The notes below the pieces were generated by a model, which saw nothing but the letters and a program-made list of their open reading frames with translations, was not told the DNA's origin and did no database searches. Shown piece after piece: positions 1 to 12,465 of a stretch of 64,000 bases of DNA; positions within the stretch are counted from its first letter, which is position 1; every line of letters begins with the position of its first letter. This DNA is from Boswellia sacra (taxonomy: Eukaryota > Streptophyta > Magnoliopsida > Sapindales > Burseraceae): NCBI GenBank assembly GCA_013180625.2, contig SNVD02013723.1:310001-374000 (forward strand). The letters are read 5' to 3'. The translations under genes and the position numbers were made by a program.

Positions 1-127
1 TGTATGGCACAGAGATTGATGATAATACCAATAAATAAATACTACCGAATTAGGCATCAAGTATGGGAGGAATTCGAGAAATATATACAACAGACTAAGC
101 AACGACCACCTCTATCTCAGCATAGAT

Positions 128-3100
128 TCAACTATCGGAAGCTTCACTAGCCTTCACAAATCGACCTTTCACTCGCTTCCTAGTATCAGCTCTTGCCTTC
201 CTTGACTCATAACGTATGTGCTTCTCATATCTATCCATAAAATAGATTATCAATTCAGAAATCATATAATTTGACACACTTATACTGAGATTGCAGTCAA
301 TGACAAAGAAAGAAACTACCTTCGTGTTTTCTTCTTCTCCTTGTAACGTTGCATAGCAGTGCCTCTATTTTGTGCCAATAGCTCCAAGTCAGCCTTGGTT
401 GCTGCAGCTGTTTTCACCACATCATCTACCATATGAAAATATTGTTCAATGAACTTGGTATCTTTAGATATACTACAGTCCATGGACTTACCAAAAGCTG
501 ATCCTGATGATGGCTTTGCCATGGATAGGTTGTTGCTCTCAGACGTAGCAGGTCCCTGGTGATTTGAGTTATTCTGAAATTTCAGAAATAGAAACGCATT
601 ACTACCAGCAGTCAACCATTGTAGAAAGGATACCCGCATTACTCAAAATAAGATAGTTGTAAATTATGTGACAAAGCAAATTATCAGGTTCAACCGCCTC
701 AATATTTCATAGCTTTTTCCAAAGTATTCTTTCCTCAAATGCTAAAATATGTGGGACATATTGAACATATAGGAAACTCTACACAGATTTTAATCTGATT
801 TATTTGAAAATTGAAATTTGACCAGCCATCTTTTACTTCTTGACAAAGCTCTTCAAAGAATGAACTCATGGCGCGTTAAGGAGAAACAAGTGTAGGGCTC
901 TGGTATTCTTTGCAGATATGTGCTGTCTTCCTATAGATAATCTGTAGAGGAGATCACTAGGGAACTAGTGTTACAATACAGACTTTAGAATAGCTGCCAG
1001 TACAATTGTTACCACATGCGAAGCACCACTGTTTTTTTTAATTTAGCAACTAGAAAACACAGACTCTTTTGCAAGTTCACCAAGTTATAAAATTGGGTCA
1101 CTCAGTAGGTTTGAATCCTAAACTCTTAGTTAAAAAAAAAAAAAAAAAAAAAAGGGACTTAGCCACTCAACCTAACCTTTAATTTAGCATCACGTACGAT
1201 TAAAAATCTAAACAATCAATCAATGACAACTAAAATATAACTATAGTCAAGCTTACATTAAAGGAAGCCATGTCTTCGTGTGTGACAGGACAATTCATCT
1301 GGAACATATTTCCAAACATTTCTCTACTAGTCAAACATGTTTCTTTCATAAGTTCTCCAAAGTTCTTGATCATAAATACTGCATCACTTGCACCATATGC
1401 AACTTCTAGCTGGCTAGATTCTTCACTGGGCCTCAATCGTCCTAAATTGAAATCCCATATCTGCAAGGTAGTAGCAAGTGACAATTATAACAGAGATATG
1501 AGTCAACTACTAGTGTTTTTCTCACGCATAAAATAACACAGCAAGTGAAAATGAATAATGAAAGAAGCAGCAAAATGCAACCCATGAAAGGAAATCTAAG
1601 GACTCTTGCTAATCAAATATGGAAGTGCCCAAAAAAAAAAGGAAGCGTCCTCGAATCTTAAAATGCCTTGTAGAGCCAAATGAGAAGCATTCATGGAAGC
1701 ATCAGATCTAAAAGGCTCATCAAGTTATATTACAAACTCCGAATTACAAAATTCCCCCAACCCGATCTTTATATGTTTATTTAAGAAGACTCATCCTCCC
1801 ATTTCAAGCCATAATAGATTAACACTCACATTACTACTTGACAGATGAGGGAACAATGTCAAAAATCTCATAACGATGATAAACAATTAATATTGTCTCC
1901 TGAGCCGGATCGGACTGGGAAGGTGACTAGCGAAAAAATGAAAGGGAACAATAAAAACACTCTACGGACTGACAGGTTGAAATCCAGAAACGCTCAATTG
2001 AGAAAACAAAGCCAACATTATTTTTACTTTTTTTTTAACGCAGCATCAGAAAGACAGAATAAAAATTGAGCAAGTAGAGCAATATTAATTACTATCAAGA
2101 ACACATGCTTTGTCGAGGGCACATTCATTATTTGAATAACACTGAATATGAAGTCATTCAATCGAGATAAGTCGTATATGAGAAAACAGCATCGTTATTA
2201 TAACAACAATAGTTAAGACAAAATCGACCCCAGTTTCTCACAATTTAAATAGCATCCTTAATACACGCATGCCCAGAGTCAGGATCAGTGTTGAAACTTA
2301 AAAGCAATTAAAAAGAATAAAACAACAAAACAATCAGAGAACAACCAAATGCACAATTTTTTTTTCTTTTCTTAATAAAAATTCCAAGATATACGAAATG
2401 GTTGAAAAACAGCACCTGAGCTCCATGGCCACCAGAAGTACCCTCCCACACAACATCCCTGTCAATAACACGACCACTCTCTTTGGTATCCAGCTGCTCC
2501 TGCATCATAAGTAAAGAGGTGAAAGGCGTTTGTTGCTGCAACGATTCTTGAACGCAGCTGTTACTAGCAGCCTCAATCTCCCCATTTCCCAAACCATTCA
2601 TTGCTTCTACATTATCCCTTAACCACGAACACTTGCTTTGCGTTGTTGGCACCAAATTCTCTCCACCACCACAGCCACCGCGTCCGTCGCCCCCGCCACC
2701 ATCATTATTAACCTCGTGATTGATAATACCAACTTCATTTCCCATCAAATCACTCTTCAACAACTCAACCAGCTGCTTATGTATCACTTGTTTGAGCTTC
2801 CCACACGACGGACTCTGCCTCGTCGACATACTCATCACCTCTCCATTACAAAACATCGCCTTTTCAGTCGGCACCATCAAATCCTGAACGCCCACTCCGG
2901 ATTTGTCGTACATCCACGAAGCCTCCATTGGATTCACCATCTCTTGACAGCCGCCGCTCCAGTAGTCAAGCAACTGCGACGATTCGTTGATCTTCTTGTC
3001 GTCAAGGCCGAAACCCCAAACGGAGGCGAGCTCGAGAGCGGAGGGACAGCCGGAGAATCCTTCGATCGGGACGCGATCGTGAGAGGCCGAGACCGAGCAG

Positions 3101-3363
3101 CTGCCGTGCGCGTCCCAGTCGCATTCTTGACAGAGAACCAAATTGTCGGTGGCGCAGCGTACGGAGACCGGCTCGTTGCTGCAGTTGTCGCAGATCTGCG
3201 AGCGGACGTGCTTCTTGGAAAGGAGGTTGGCGGAGTGCACGTGCTGGTCGCAGAACAAACAGAGCTTTGCTGAGTCAGCTCTACAGTAGAGAACCGCAAC
3301 CTGCTCACTGCAGAAATCGCAGGGTACGCTTTCTTTGCTAGTCTTCGAGTTGTGAGTCACCAT
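128..3363 (-). CDS. COL14: CONSTANS-LIKE zinc finger protein (two B-boxes + CCT; COL14/15 type)
   Basis: Four coding exons on the minus strand: 3363-2416, 1460-1257, 573-320 and 230-128, all joined by GT-AG introns (donors gtgctg, gtaagc, gtagtt). The product is 502 residues. Two B-box zinc fingers sit at the N-terminus (first Cys pair C15/C18, second box from C58). They are followed by the family signature [14 protein letters not shown], a middle motif IWDFNLGR opening exon 2, and a C-terminal CCT domain (about 456-498, [17 protein letters not shown]...) split by the last intron. Members are nuclear transcription regulators in light, clock and flowering pathways; the CCT domain contacts NF-YB/NF-YC. 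The start is the first ATG, just before the B-box. The order of domains and the IWDF motif place it with COL14/COL15 (BBX group II) rather than CONSTANS itself. Nothing is truncated. Which paralogue it is remains less sure than the family. Confidence 0.93.
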
Positions 3364-4566
3364 CTCAATTTTGTTATCGTTTTTGTTTTTTGAAAACCCT
3401 AAGTGTGAAGTGAAGGAAGGTAAGGCAAGGAGGATGAGGAGAAGTCAGAAGAGAAGAGAGTGTTTTGAGTTATTTTCTGAGAACAACGAGAACTGAAAAT
3501 GAAAACATTTTTCACCTTTTGGAGATTGAGATTAATATTCTGTTTCTGGTACAAGTGAGGCACATGAGAAGAGGATGATGGGTGGGTTAGTTTGCTCTCT
3601 CCTAGTAAGAAACAGTAGTAGTGATCGATGACGATGATGAGATGAATTTTTTTTTTTTTTAAATGGACCCGACTTGCCAAAATATCTTCCTTGTACCTTT
3701 TTGCTGAGCTGGCAAACCCATCTTGACCTTTTCTCTCGGCTTCTACCTTTGATTTGATGTAGTATTTATTTCTGATTTGTCAATTTTTTTAATATCTTAA
3801 AAATCATCTATATTTAATATTTAAAAATCCTAATATATGTTTTTGAGATGATTACTTGAAATCTTTATTATTATTATTTGTTTTGTCGGTGACATGGGGG
3901 GTGTGATGGTTGTGGGATGAACGGTGGTGATGGAGAAACGAGGAAGTGGTATTATTACAGTCGGGCGTCGGTGAATGTGATGTAGAAAAGCGCGAGGGAG
4001 GGTAAGGGGAAGGGAAAGGCACGTGCCATGAATGTGGGTGGGGAAGACGAGAATAACTTTTTGCCATGTTTAGAAAGACCAAATATCTTGGTTAACATGA
4101 AATTGGAATTTTAATATTGGAACCATTCCTTAATTAGCCACCTAATTCTCACATTGTTTCATTTGATTCTCGTTACTTGGACCTTTGCTCGTGCTGTCCC
4201 TTTCCTCTCACCAAAAGATCTTTTATAATATTAGTTCTCAAAATAAAATTATCACAATTTTAATTCTAAATAATGTATATCTAAAAATAAAATATTATAA
4301 TCTCATATATCACGCATTTATTTTAATTATATAGATAAATAATATTATAAAATTATTGCTTCGATTTTATTATCATTTTTCAGATAATTTAGATATAAGA
4401 CCTCCAAAATTATATACTCTTTAGTATACGAATTATTAGACCACTTAAAAAAAAAGTTAATCTAATTATTTCATTACATTTAATGATATGTAATAAGAAT
4501 TATGATTTTTTGAGAGTTTAATGTACGTTAAAGTACTTATTAAAACCTCAAAATTTATGGACTGTT
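3364..4566. other. COL14-type 5' leader and promoter region
   Basis: Non-coding DNA upstream of the minus-strand COL gene. The first 300 bases include CT/GA-rich leader sequence and a T run at 3650-3660. Beyond about 4,200 the sequence becomes very AT-rich. No convincing coding frame was seen on either strand. Confidence 0.5.
4020..4025. promoter_or_regulatory. G-box CACGTG upstream of COL gene
   Basis: A perfect CACGTG palindrome with the extended form GCACGTGCC lies about 660 bp upstream of the COL start codon. G-boxes are bound by bZIP (HY5) and bHLH (PIF) factors that often control B-box genes. Use of this site is inferred only. Confidence 0.35.
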
Positions 4567-4640
4567 AAAATAATACTACTCCTATAATCCATTTACAACT
4601 AACATTTTCTACAACTTTAGTTGACAAATTCCTACTTGTT
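4567..4640 (+). repeat. Partial MITE end, same family as 39,704-39,874
   Basis: The stretch (aatactactcctataatcc...acaactaacattttctacaac) matches the left end of the MITE at 39,704 almost base for base for about 60 bp, including the acaactaacatt core. No matching right terminus was found nearby, so it is a truncated copy. Confidence 0.55.
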
Positions 4641-5002
4641 ATGGATATAATAATTTTTTTTTATTTATAGTCATAAAGTTATCATGCTTTGAACTTAAAG
4701 ACTAGAGGCCTTAGTGTTTTGGATTTTACAATTTTTGTATTTATAGCCTCGAGGTTCTCTTGATTTGAACTTAAAGACTAGTGGGCTAGTGTTATGCATA
4801 TAAATAAATCAATAGTGGAAAAGTCTTGTGTGCCTTATAAAAAGTGCTTACAAAAATATATTAGGTAATTAGGGAGGAGGTTAGGCAAAGAAGTGCTTGT
4901 AGTATATTGTGTTTTAAAGGGTGTTTCATAAAAAGAACAAGGTGGATTAAGTTCGTATTTGAGAATTTTGAGCATTAATGTCTCTTTTTGATAAAATATT
5001 AT

Positions 5003-5057
5003 GAGCATCGTTGATAGTCACAATAGGGGAAAATGTTTTGAGCATCGTTGATAGTCA
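5003..5057. repeat. Short direct repeat (37-bp spacing)
   Basis: The string gagcatcgttgatagtca occurs at 5003 and again at 5040, followed in both cases by a/taata. It is a local duplication next to the 28-bp minisatellite. Confidence 0.6.
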
Positions 5058-5094
5058 TAATATAGGCGTCACTCTAACTGCTTCCAACAAATTT

Positions 5095-5217
5095 GGGTCG
5101 AGTAACCGCCTCTGAAAACTTTGGATCGAATAACCATCTTCAAAAATTATGGATCAAATAACCCTTTTTGAAAATTACAAGTCAAGTAACAGCTCTAAAA
5201 ATCACAGATCTAGTGCC
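5095..5217. repeat. Degenerate 28-bp minisatellite, about 4.4 copies
   Basis: Units start at 5095, 5123, 5151, 5179 and 5206 with the pattern ggatc(g/a)aataacc...aaaaatta. Spacing is exactly 28, 28, 28 and then 27 bases, with 60-80% identity between units. It is not in a recognised gene. Confidence 0.7.
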
Positions 5218-5725
5218 ACCTAACAATTGACAGCTAGATTATGAATGGCAAGGCTATCCAATAAGAGGATGACATATGTGAGTGAAATTTTAGGAAGATA
5301 AAAGGTGCAATGGGATAAATACACATTTTAAAGGTCGATGGCTATGATTAAGGACATAAGTTACGGGCTCTGAGGTGAGGCCACATATCAAGGATTGATG
5401 GTTAGGATTAAAGATCCGAACTACGTACTCTGTCTATAAATAGAGGTAAGATTAACTGGTAAAGGACTTGAATCTTTGAAAAAAAATCTTAACTCCCTCT
5501 ATAAACTTTCTCACTCTCTCTTTTTCTTCTATAAGATTTTTCACTTTAAAGCTAATTTCATACTGACTTAATCATCAGAAGGTTAGCGCCGATGAAAAAT
5601 CTAGCGCACTCTGACCTTAATTCTGTTTTCGTAAGAGCACGATTGAGGGAAAGTTTCGTTAGTAACTGATTAAAGTAACCACTAAAAGCGTGAAAGTTCA
5701 TATTTGTAAGTAGCTGATCGTGGGC

Positions 5726-5833
5726 AATTAATTGGAGCATTCGTAAGAAGAGTGGAGGTTTAGGTTCACAAGTAATCGGAATTAATTGGAGCATTCGTAA
5801 GAAGAGTGGAGGTTTAGGTTCACAAGTAATCTG
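5726..5833. repeat. 54-bp tandem duplication, two copies
   Basis: Copies at 5726-5779 and 5780-5833 (aattaattggagcattcgta...agtaatc) are nearly identical. The period is divisible by three, so the chance frame across it shows an 18-residue repeat, but that frame looks non-coding. Confidence 0.85.
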
Positions 5834-7102
5834 TTGCAAGCTAATGCAAGGGGGGAGGAGGCTGAAACAATGATATGACATTTTAGAAACCACATAGTAC
5901 TTAGAGATATTTTGAATGCATGGAGACCATCTAAGTAGATCAATCCCTGTTCAAAGTATGCAATTTACTTTATGAGCACAATGACGAGTTGTTTTGATAT
6001 GAGATTTGAAATTAGGTTAATTCTAGGTTGGATTTGAAATTTTTTTAAAAAAAATTAAAAAGATAGAACGTGCTTGTGGGAGTTTGGATGTGATTAGGAT
6101 TGATTAAATGGTTTTGTTGTTCATGTGAGGGCATAATAGTCATTAAACCTAACTGTTCATCTATCTATTTGTGACACGTTAATCACGGTATTAGTCAAAA
6201 TTATTGTGTTAATATTATTCGAGATATAATTAACATATCATGGATTGCACCTTTCATTATTCATTTTTTATTTTTTTCCTTTTTTGCTAATTAAAGTGAT
6301 AAGGAATCAGTTGTAAAGGTAGTTTTACTCGTATTCTTATTATAACCATCATTAAATTATCTTAAAAAATACATTAAATTATTTAATTAACTATATTCAA
6401 TATACTTTTTACGCAAAAACAAACAAATATCATTGAATTGCAAAAAAAAAAAATGCAAAGCAGATTGACTGACATCAAAAGTTGGATTTGTAAAATGAAA
6501 TTAGAGTCATGTTGGCATGAATTGGTATTGGAATTGAATGGACAAAGCGGGAGAAGATGAGAGGGAAAGAATAGCTGTAGATTCAACGGGCTTAGGGGGA
6601 GTTGATAAAAGTAGAAAGTGTAAGATCACGTGCAAGGCGTTGAGAAAAGGCTAATCAAACTTTTCGGGAAAGCACTTAGGATTACATTAGAAATTGCGGC
6701 TTCCAATGTCAAAAGATTTTTTACTCCAATACTACATCTCGTCATCCCTTACGTCTTCCTCCAAACACGTCCTATCAAATTGTCATTATTTTTCTCACCT
6801 GTTCCCGGATTTTTTTCATTTTTCAACTTCTCTCCGTACTTGTTTGGTTTGCTTGCACCCATACTATATTTGTACTATAAATATAAAGTATACGCTTTTT
6901 CAGTTGTAATATGCAAATCAAACCCAATCAACGATAAGAACCATGCTAAGATCCTAAAGTTATGATTCGTCCCATTATAATATCATCTGACTAATCTTAC
7001 AACTCCCTAATACACATACACTAATTTTTCCTACATAGGCTCAAATTTATTTTATTAGTACTTTGTTTTTTATCTATTTAAATCACATATTAAATTTTCA
7101 TG

Positions 7103-7127
7103 TATATATATATATATATATATATAT
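7103..7127. repeat. (TA)n microsatellite
   Basis: About twelve TA units in a row. Confidence 0.9.
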
Positions 7128-7244
7128 GAGATGTGTAAAATTGTAGGTGTCTTTTTTAATGTAAATATATGATTTTTTTGTTTTTAATGAAAAACAATAT
7201 AACGGTAGACTTTGTTAAAGTTTAAGGGAAGAAGTGAGATTTAA

Positions 7245-7845
7245 GAGCGTGTATGGGTGACGGATAGCATAGGATAAGAAAGATTGTTTGCATTATTTTT
7301 ATTTATCCCATGTTTATTGCAGCATTTCAATAGGATGTGACAACAATAAATGTGTACTGTAGCATGATGTAGGACATAAATTGTAACGAAATTATGCAGA
7401 GCTTTAGCATGGGTTGAGCTGCATAACGTATAACTTTGCCTTTTGTCAATAAATATTACAAACGCATATAAATAAATAAACATTTAGAATAGTTTCTTAA
7501 ATATTTACGGTGAATTAATTATTTGAATAAATAACAAAAAATAAATAAATATTAGAATATATAATTGATTAAAATGTTTAAATAATTAATCAATTTTTAA
7601 AATTATTGTAATTTAAAAATAACTTTAATTAGTATTTATTATTCATTTATATTGATCTTAAATCAATTATGAAAAAAAATGACATTTCGTATCATAACTC
7701 TCTTTTAGCTTTTATTTAATACGATATTGTATCAAATATAATATAATATTATATCTTACCCAATCGTATCTTATCTAATCTTATTCAATACAATTTAATC
7801 TCAAAAAAATTTATACTATACTCTAAGGTATGCCAAATGCACCCT
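7245..7845. mobile_element. Non-autonomous TIR element (hAT-like MITE, family A)
   Basis: The left end (gagcgtgtatgg...gatagcataggataag) and the reverse complement of the right end (gggtgcatttggcata...) are related inverted termini. The last ~130 bp (ataatattatat...aatcgtatcttatctaatctt) are shared with the element at 38,110-38,937, and the left end matches that element's right terminus. The interior is AT-rich without coding capacity. The precise ends and target duplication were not resolved. Confidence 0.5.
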
Positions 7846-7939
7846 AAGTGGATATATTGTATATGTTGGTTATATATACGGCCAATTTGAGATTGTTATT
7901 GCTGTGAAAAAATTTGTTTTTTCTACAACAATAGTAACC

Positions 7940-9136
7940 TAGGAGCATTTGGCATTGCTTCTCTACCTACTTCAAAAAGAAGCTACTGTAAAAAAAAAAA
8001 AAAAAGAATCATGGAACCACCTGCTTTTGGAGATTGACTTCTACTTTTAAAAATTAAAATATTATAATTGCCCTCAACAAAAATAGAAATATAAAATTAC
8101 CCTTTATTAATTTTTTTATTAAATTTTTACTTATAATAAATAATTATTTATTATTTATTTTTTAAACAATATTTTTTTGAAAAAGTTAAAAACTAGTTGG
8201 ATATTTTACCGGAGGGATTACTGGAACATCGTTGGCAATGTCGTCAGAACAGTTATTGGAGCGCGTCTGGGACACCTCTATCACTAGATGGTTTGACAAA
8301 ACAAATCTATTCAACAACGGAGGAATCAGCAGCAAACAATATGATGTTTCACGACAAAATGAGGCGAAAAGTCTGGCAGTCGAAAATTCGGTCATCTTCT
8401 ATGGAAAAATGTAATCGTCAACGCCTGAAACTTTTCCACCTATGGATAGATTGGATAGAGCCGATCGATTCTACACCAGCGGTGTCGACAAACGCACCCA
8501 GTGATTGTGGCCTACGGCAGTCCGGTGACTCTCTAATTTTTTTTTCAAAATTCATAAATAAATTTAATTACTTAAATTTAAATGAATATATTTTAAATTC
8601 AAAAACATATTAAATAAACATTATTAATTAATTAAAAAATAAAATCATATTTATTTAATACATATGTATTGATTTATTATTTTTTATAAAATTTAATTTA
8701 TATAAATAAATGTGTTTTTATTAAATGTTAATTTTTAAATTAATTAGATTATGGAATAAATTAAAAATTAAATTTAAACTTTGATATAAGTTATACAATC
8801 ATACATTTTACACCAATTAAAAAATTATTTTTACTTTTAATATGTTATAAAGTATTTATATTTATTAAAAATAAATTTATATATAAGTTATTCTAAATAG
8901 TTAAAAGCATTGTTCTAAAATATTGATAATTAAATATTACAAAGAAATAATATACATATCTATTTTAGACATTTATACATAATAAAAGCTATAATAACAA
9001 TATTCTCAAATATCTCTATCCTGCTTTTGAAAAGCAAAATAATTTTTGAAAGTTGGTTTACAAAACACTCTCCTGCTCTTTTACAACAAAGTAGAAGCTA
9101 CTTCTTTCTTAGCAACTGTAATCCAAAACTGGCTAA
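7940..9136. mobile_element. Candidate non-autonomous TIR element with GC-richer cargo
   Basis: Imperfect inverted ends: taggagcatttggcattgct at 7940 against the reverse complement of 9136 (ttagccagttttggattac), each followed by an AGAAG/TAGCTTCT motif. The flanks are almost pure A/T, but 8190-8525 is balanced in base composition and holds a 138-codon open frame (8197-8613, plus) of no recognisable family. The arms are diverged, so the element call is tentative. Confidence 0.4.
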
Positions 9137-9425
9137 TTGTAAAAGTATTATGTTTTTTATTTATTTTTTTTAAAGAAAGGGATAAACAATTTGCCTTTTA
9201 AAACTGTTTTTATAAAAATATATAATTAATGTTACATATAAATTTTTGCCTTTTCTAAAATTTGCCTAACTATATGTGATAAAATTTCCTTACAAATTGT
9301 TTTTGAAGAATAGGAAGAGACAAGCTACCTGTAGTTATGCTTGATGCTCCTACTATATTACTTAATCGTGGATCCATGGTCAATAAACTATGGTATTTGT
9401 AATATTTGAAATAATATGCATATTA

Positions 9426-9605
9426 AGTAATATTACTGTTATAGATTACTTATATAAACTGATATGACATGATGTGATTTGATAAATAAATATATATTAA
9501 TAATAAATGACATTAATTAAGATGGTTGATGTACTGATTCTATAGGATGCCACAATTTATATAGATGAGATTGTAGAAATAGTTTATAAAAATAGCATTA
9601 CTCAT
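9426..9605 (-). mobile_element. MITE, family B (second copy at 44,021-44,215)
   Basis: Termini agtaatattactgtta... and, on the other strand, gagtaatgctatttttataaact are inverted repeats. They match the termini of the copy at 44,021 in opposite orientation. The core ataaactgatatgacatgat / aataaatgacattaatta is shared as well. No coding capacity. Confidence 0.65.
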
Positions 9606-10038
9606 ACGTATCATATCCAAATTTGTTAGATAAATTGGATAATTGTTCAGACAAATGAAAGTATACAACCTTCAAAACTCGAGAGGATATTTGTTGTAAG
9701 TTTACAAAATCAAATAAGGAACCTTGTTATGTCGACACTCACCCATGAAGAAGTAAACACCAACTAAAATTTCGAGAATAGCGATTCGCAATCGTGAATG
9801 GAAAAAATAACCACGTTGCTATCATTATCATACGACGCAACACCAACTTGTTTCTAGACATCAACATTGTTGGGCGTGGTCTATAAAGTCATTTAAGCCC
9901 AATTAACTATCTAAGCCCAATATATAAGATAAAGGGCATAACCCAGGCGCCAAACTTCTACTCCCCGAAAGCAAGTCGGGCTTCCATTCATGCCGAACAT
10001 GGATGTCAACCCATGAATCATGATGTATAATAGCACGT
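9606..10038. other. Spacer, possible LTR remnant
   Basis: A TGTTGGGCGTGG start at 9868 followed by 'aagcccaatta' direct repeats resembles an LTR beginning. No partner LTR, primer site or target duplication was found. Confidence 0.2.
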
Positions 10039-10292
10039 CTTGGTCTGCGACTCCAAGAGAGACTATACGCTTAAGGTAATCCTATTTTTACAAGCTTAAA
10101 TTTTTATAAAAGTGATAAATTTAACATGATTTTAGAATCATCATTATCAAATGGTTATTGATATATCTTGGTCTGCGACTCCAAGAGAGAGAGAATATAT
10201 GCTTAAGGTAATCATATTTTTACAAACTTAAATTTTTATAAAAGTGATAAATTTAACATAGTTTTAGAATCATAGTTATCAAGTGGTTATTG
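10039..10292. repeat. 127-bp tandem duplication, two copies
   Basis: Copies 10,039-10,165 and 10,166-10,292 both begin tcttggtctgcgactccaag and end with ttattgat, with about 90% identity. Confidence 0.85.
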
Positions 10293-12360
10293 ATTTATAT
10301 CTCCTTTGTGGTGATACTTGTAAGATCTGTTATGATACGTGAGGTTTAATCCATGTTATAACGCTTGTACTTAACAGACAACACTTAAGTTATGAAACTT
10401 GAAGATTACTTCCCTGTAAACCTTAATGGCCCTTATAGCCAAATACGTTATCCTTACACGCGTTCAATTAAAGGGTGATCGACTCCAACTCTATTTTGTA
10501 ATTGCGGGAAGCAAGAACCCTCTAGATTGGCAAAGTTTTGAAATAATTATTGAGTTCTTCAATGATCAGAATGAAATTCGATTAGAAGAGATAATTGTGA
10601 AAAGGAGCTTTAAGCACTGCAGGCAGCAAGTAAAGAGGTCTTTAAATTAAAGAACACCGCCGATTCACCAATTCAGAATTTCTAGTCAATTAATGCGACT
10701 CAGCTCCTCTTTGGAGACGTTGACGAATGAGGAATCAAGGAATTTTCAGCGCATGATTGCAATTAAATGCGAATAAATGTTCAAATCAAATATTGGGATT
10801 TGATCATGTGGGCTTGATAAATGCTAAGAAGAGATTTGCACCAACACGTATACAAATTCATATATGCGCTGGTCTATTCTTGTTATTCGAGGGAACTTGT
10901 TGAGAAAAAGATGAACACATATAGAAATTAAATGTGTCTGTTTTATTCAATTGTTCTATTCTTTATTCAGAAGCTTGCTATAACTGAACTGACGTTCACT
11001 GCCCACAGCCCACAGGAGCTGAATCTATATCAAGAGGCGCTCACAGCTCGACGTAGTTGTCAAATTTTCCTTCTCGTTGAAGACGTTGACATTCAGTAAT
11101 TTTTATTGTATGGACATTCGTGCATGTGTCTTTGGCCCTTTGGTGCGACTTTGAGACGGAATAATGAGACCAATTGAAGTGGGGAAAAAGAAAGATCCGA
11201 AGTGATGGTGAAAGATGCAACTTAATTCACCTCTTTAAAACGGAGATAAATCTAATGTTAAGTTTAAATTTATTAGTTTAAGTTTTCAGGTATGGTATAT
11301 ATGGTGACAAACTTAACATAATATGATAACTTTCTCACTTAACGGTATAAAGTTTGAATTTTCTCTCACTGCAAATTTAAAAAATATAAAGGAGGCTTGT
11401 GAGGTTTGATTAATGTGCAAGTAAATATGAGACCTATAAAGGGCCTTATTGGAGAATAAAACTAATATTTATTAACTTAAGTTCTTAGATAACGTGACAA
11501 AATTAACAATCTAGCCTAACAAATTAAATGTTAAAAACGCTTTATATCATCAGTTATAAATTATAGGCATATAGTCTAAAATTATATCTTAAGAGCACGT
11601 ATTAATACCTTAAAGAATGTATTCAAAAACTAAAATTTATCGAAAATGTAATTTATTAAACAAAATTCAATGAATATAGTATCAAAATGAATGTTACACA
11701 CATCTTTAAAGTACTAACATGCATCCTCAAAGTATGCATTAAGACAGCCCGTATTGAACAAGGATCATCTACATATCTCTCTTCTATCTCATATTTTTAT
11801 AAAGGTATGATTAGTAGTCGAGGAGAGAGAATATAAACATATCTCAACTATTTATTAATATTAAAATTCATATGTCCTTCGATCTTCAAAATATTAGGTA
11901 AAATTCGTTGAGTAGAGGATCTCGATCAAATTATATACAATCCTTTCATTTATTAAGAAACTGAAAGGAACATGACAAGTGTACTTTATGTGTATATGTT
12001 CAGAAAACATACGTATCCCGTTGAGTTGATTACTCTTATGGCAAAACAGAAGAACAAAAGTTTGCATATATAATTATATACAGAAAATGGCTTAAGAACT
12101 TATAACCATTTGAAAATAGCCCGGATTCAAAATTCTGAGCAATAGCAGAGTGAAACTTGAGCCGCACTTTTTCTTTGATTTTGAATATTAATTACGAATG
12201 CTTTTGGAGTTTGAAATTCTCGATCATTTCATAGGTCCATTCGATAAGATGGACGGCGTATTTTGAGCCATGAAAATTCCGAATATATCCGGATGACTGG
12301 ATATCATGCAAGTTGATGGAGGCGTCAATATATATTGATATAAAATCTAATATCAAGCAA
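10293..12360. other. Spacer, no gene seen
   Basis: About 2 kb upstream of the MIR169 gene. A 74-codon open frame at 10,426-10,650 (plus) matches no family known to me. Otherwise the sequence is AT-rich and lacks repeats I could align. Confidence 0.4.
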
Positions 12361-12368
12361 TCATTGGC

Positions 12369-12376
12369 TATAAATA
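12369..12376 (+). promoter_or_regulatory. TATA box of the MIR169 primary transcript
   Basis: TATAAATA in the context ggctataaatagagg lies about 97 bp before the hairpin and 111 bp before the mature microRNA. Its spacing suits a start site near 12,400, as is usual for plant MIR genes transcribed by Pol II. Confidence 0.6.
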
Positions 12377-12465
12377 GAGGCTTGAAAGCATTGCATTTTA
12401 TCAGTCACATTATAATTATATTCCTCTCCATGGAATTAGAGAAGAGATGTCCTACGAGAAGATAA

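Larger units (their letters stand above)
5218..7244. other. AT-rich spacer, no gene seen
   Basis: Contains a TATAAATA at 5435-5442 followed by CT-rich sequence, which could be a decayed LTR promoter, but no LTR pair was found. A 54-bp tandem repeat (5726-5833) and a TA microsatellite (7103-7127) are listed separately. Open frames here are short and resemble nothing known. Confidence 0.4.

Noticed and set aside
2638..3308. Long frames in other registers across the COL gene
   Set aside because: Shadows of the B-box coding exon, whose frame has the conserved domains.
8197..8613. Short stretch reading YWNIVGN, like a LINE reverse transcriptase
   Set aside because: Only seven residues agree; the following residues do not fit and stops follow soon.
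9868..10380. Possible solo LTR
   Set aside because: The start looks right, but no matching end with a 5-bp duplication could be found.
10426..10650. 74-codon frame upstream of MIR169
   Set aside because: No homology, no splice or promoter signals that fit a gene.
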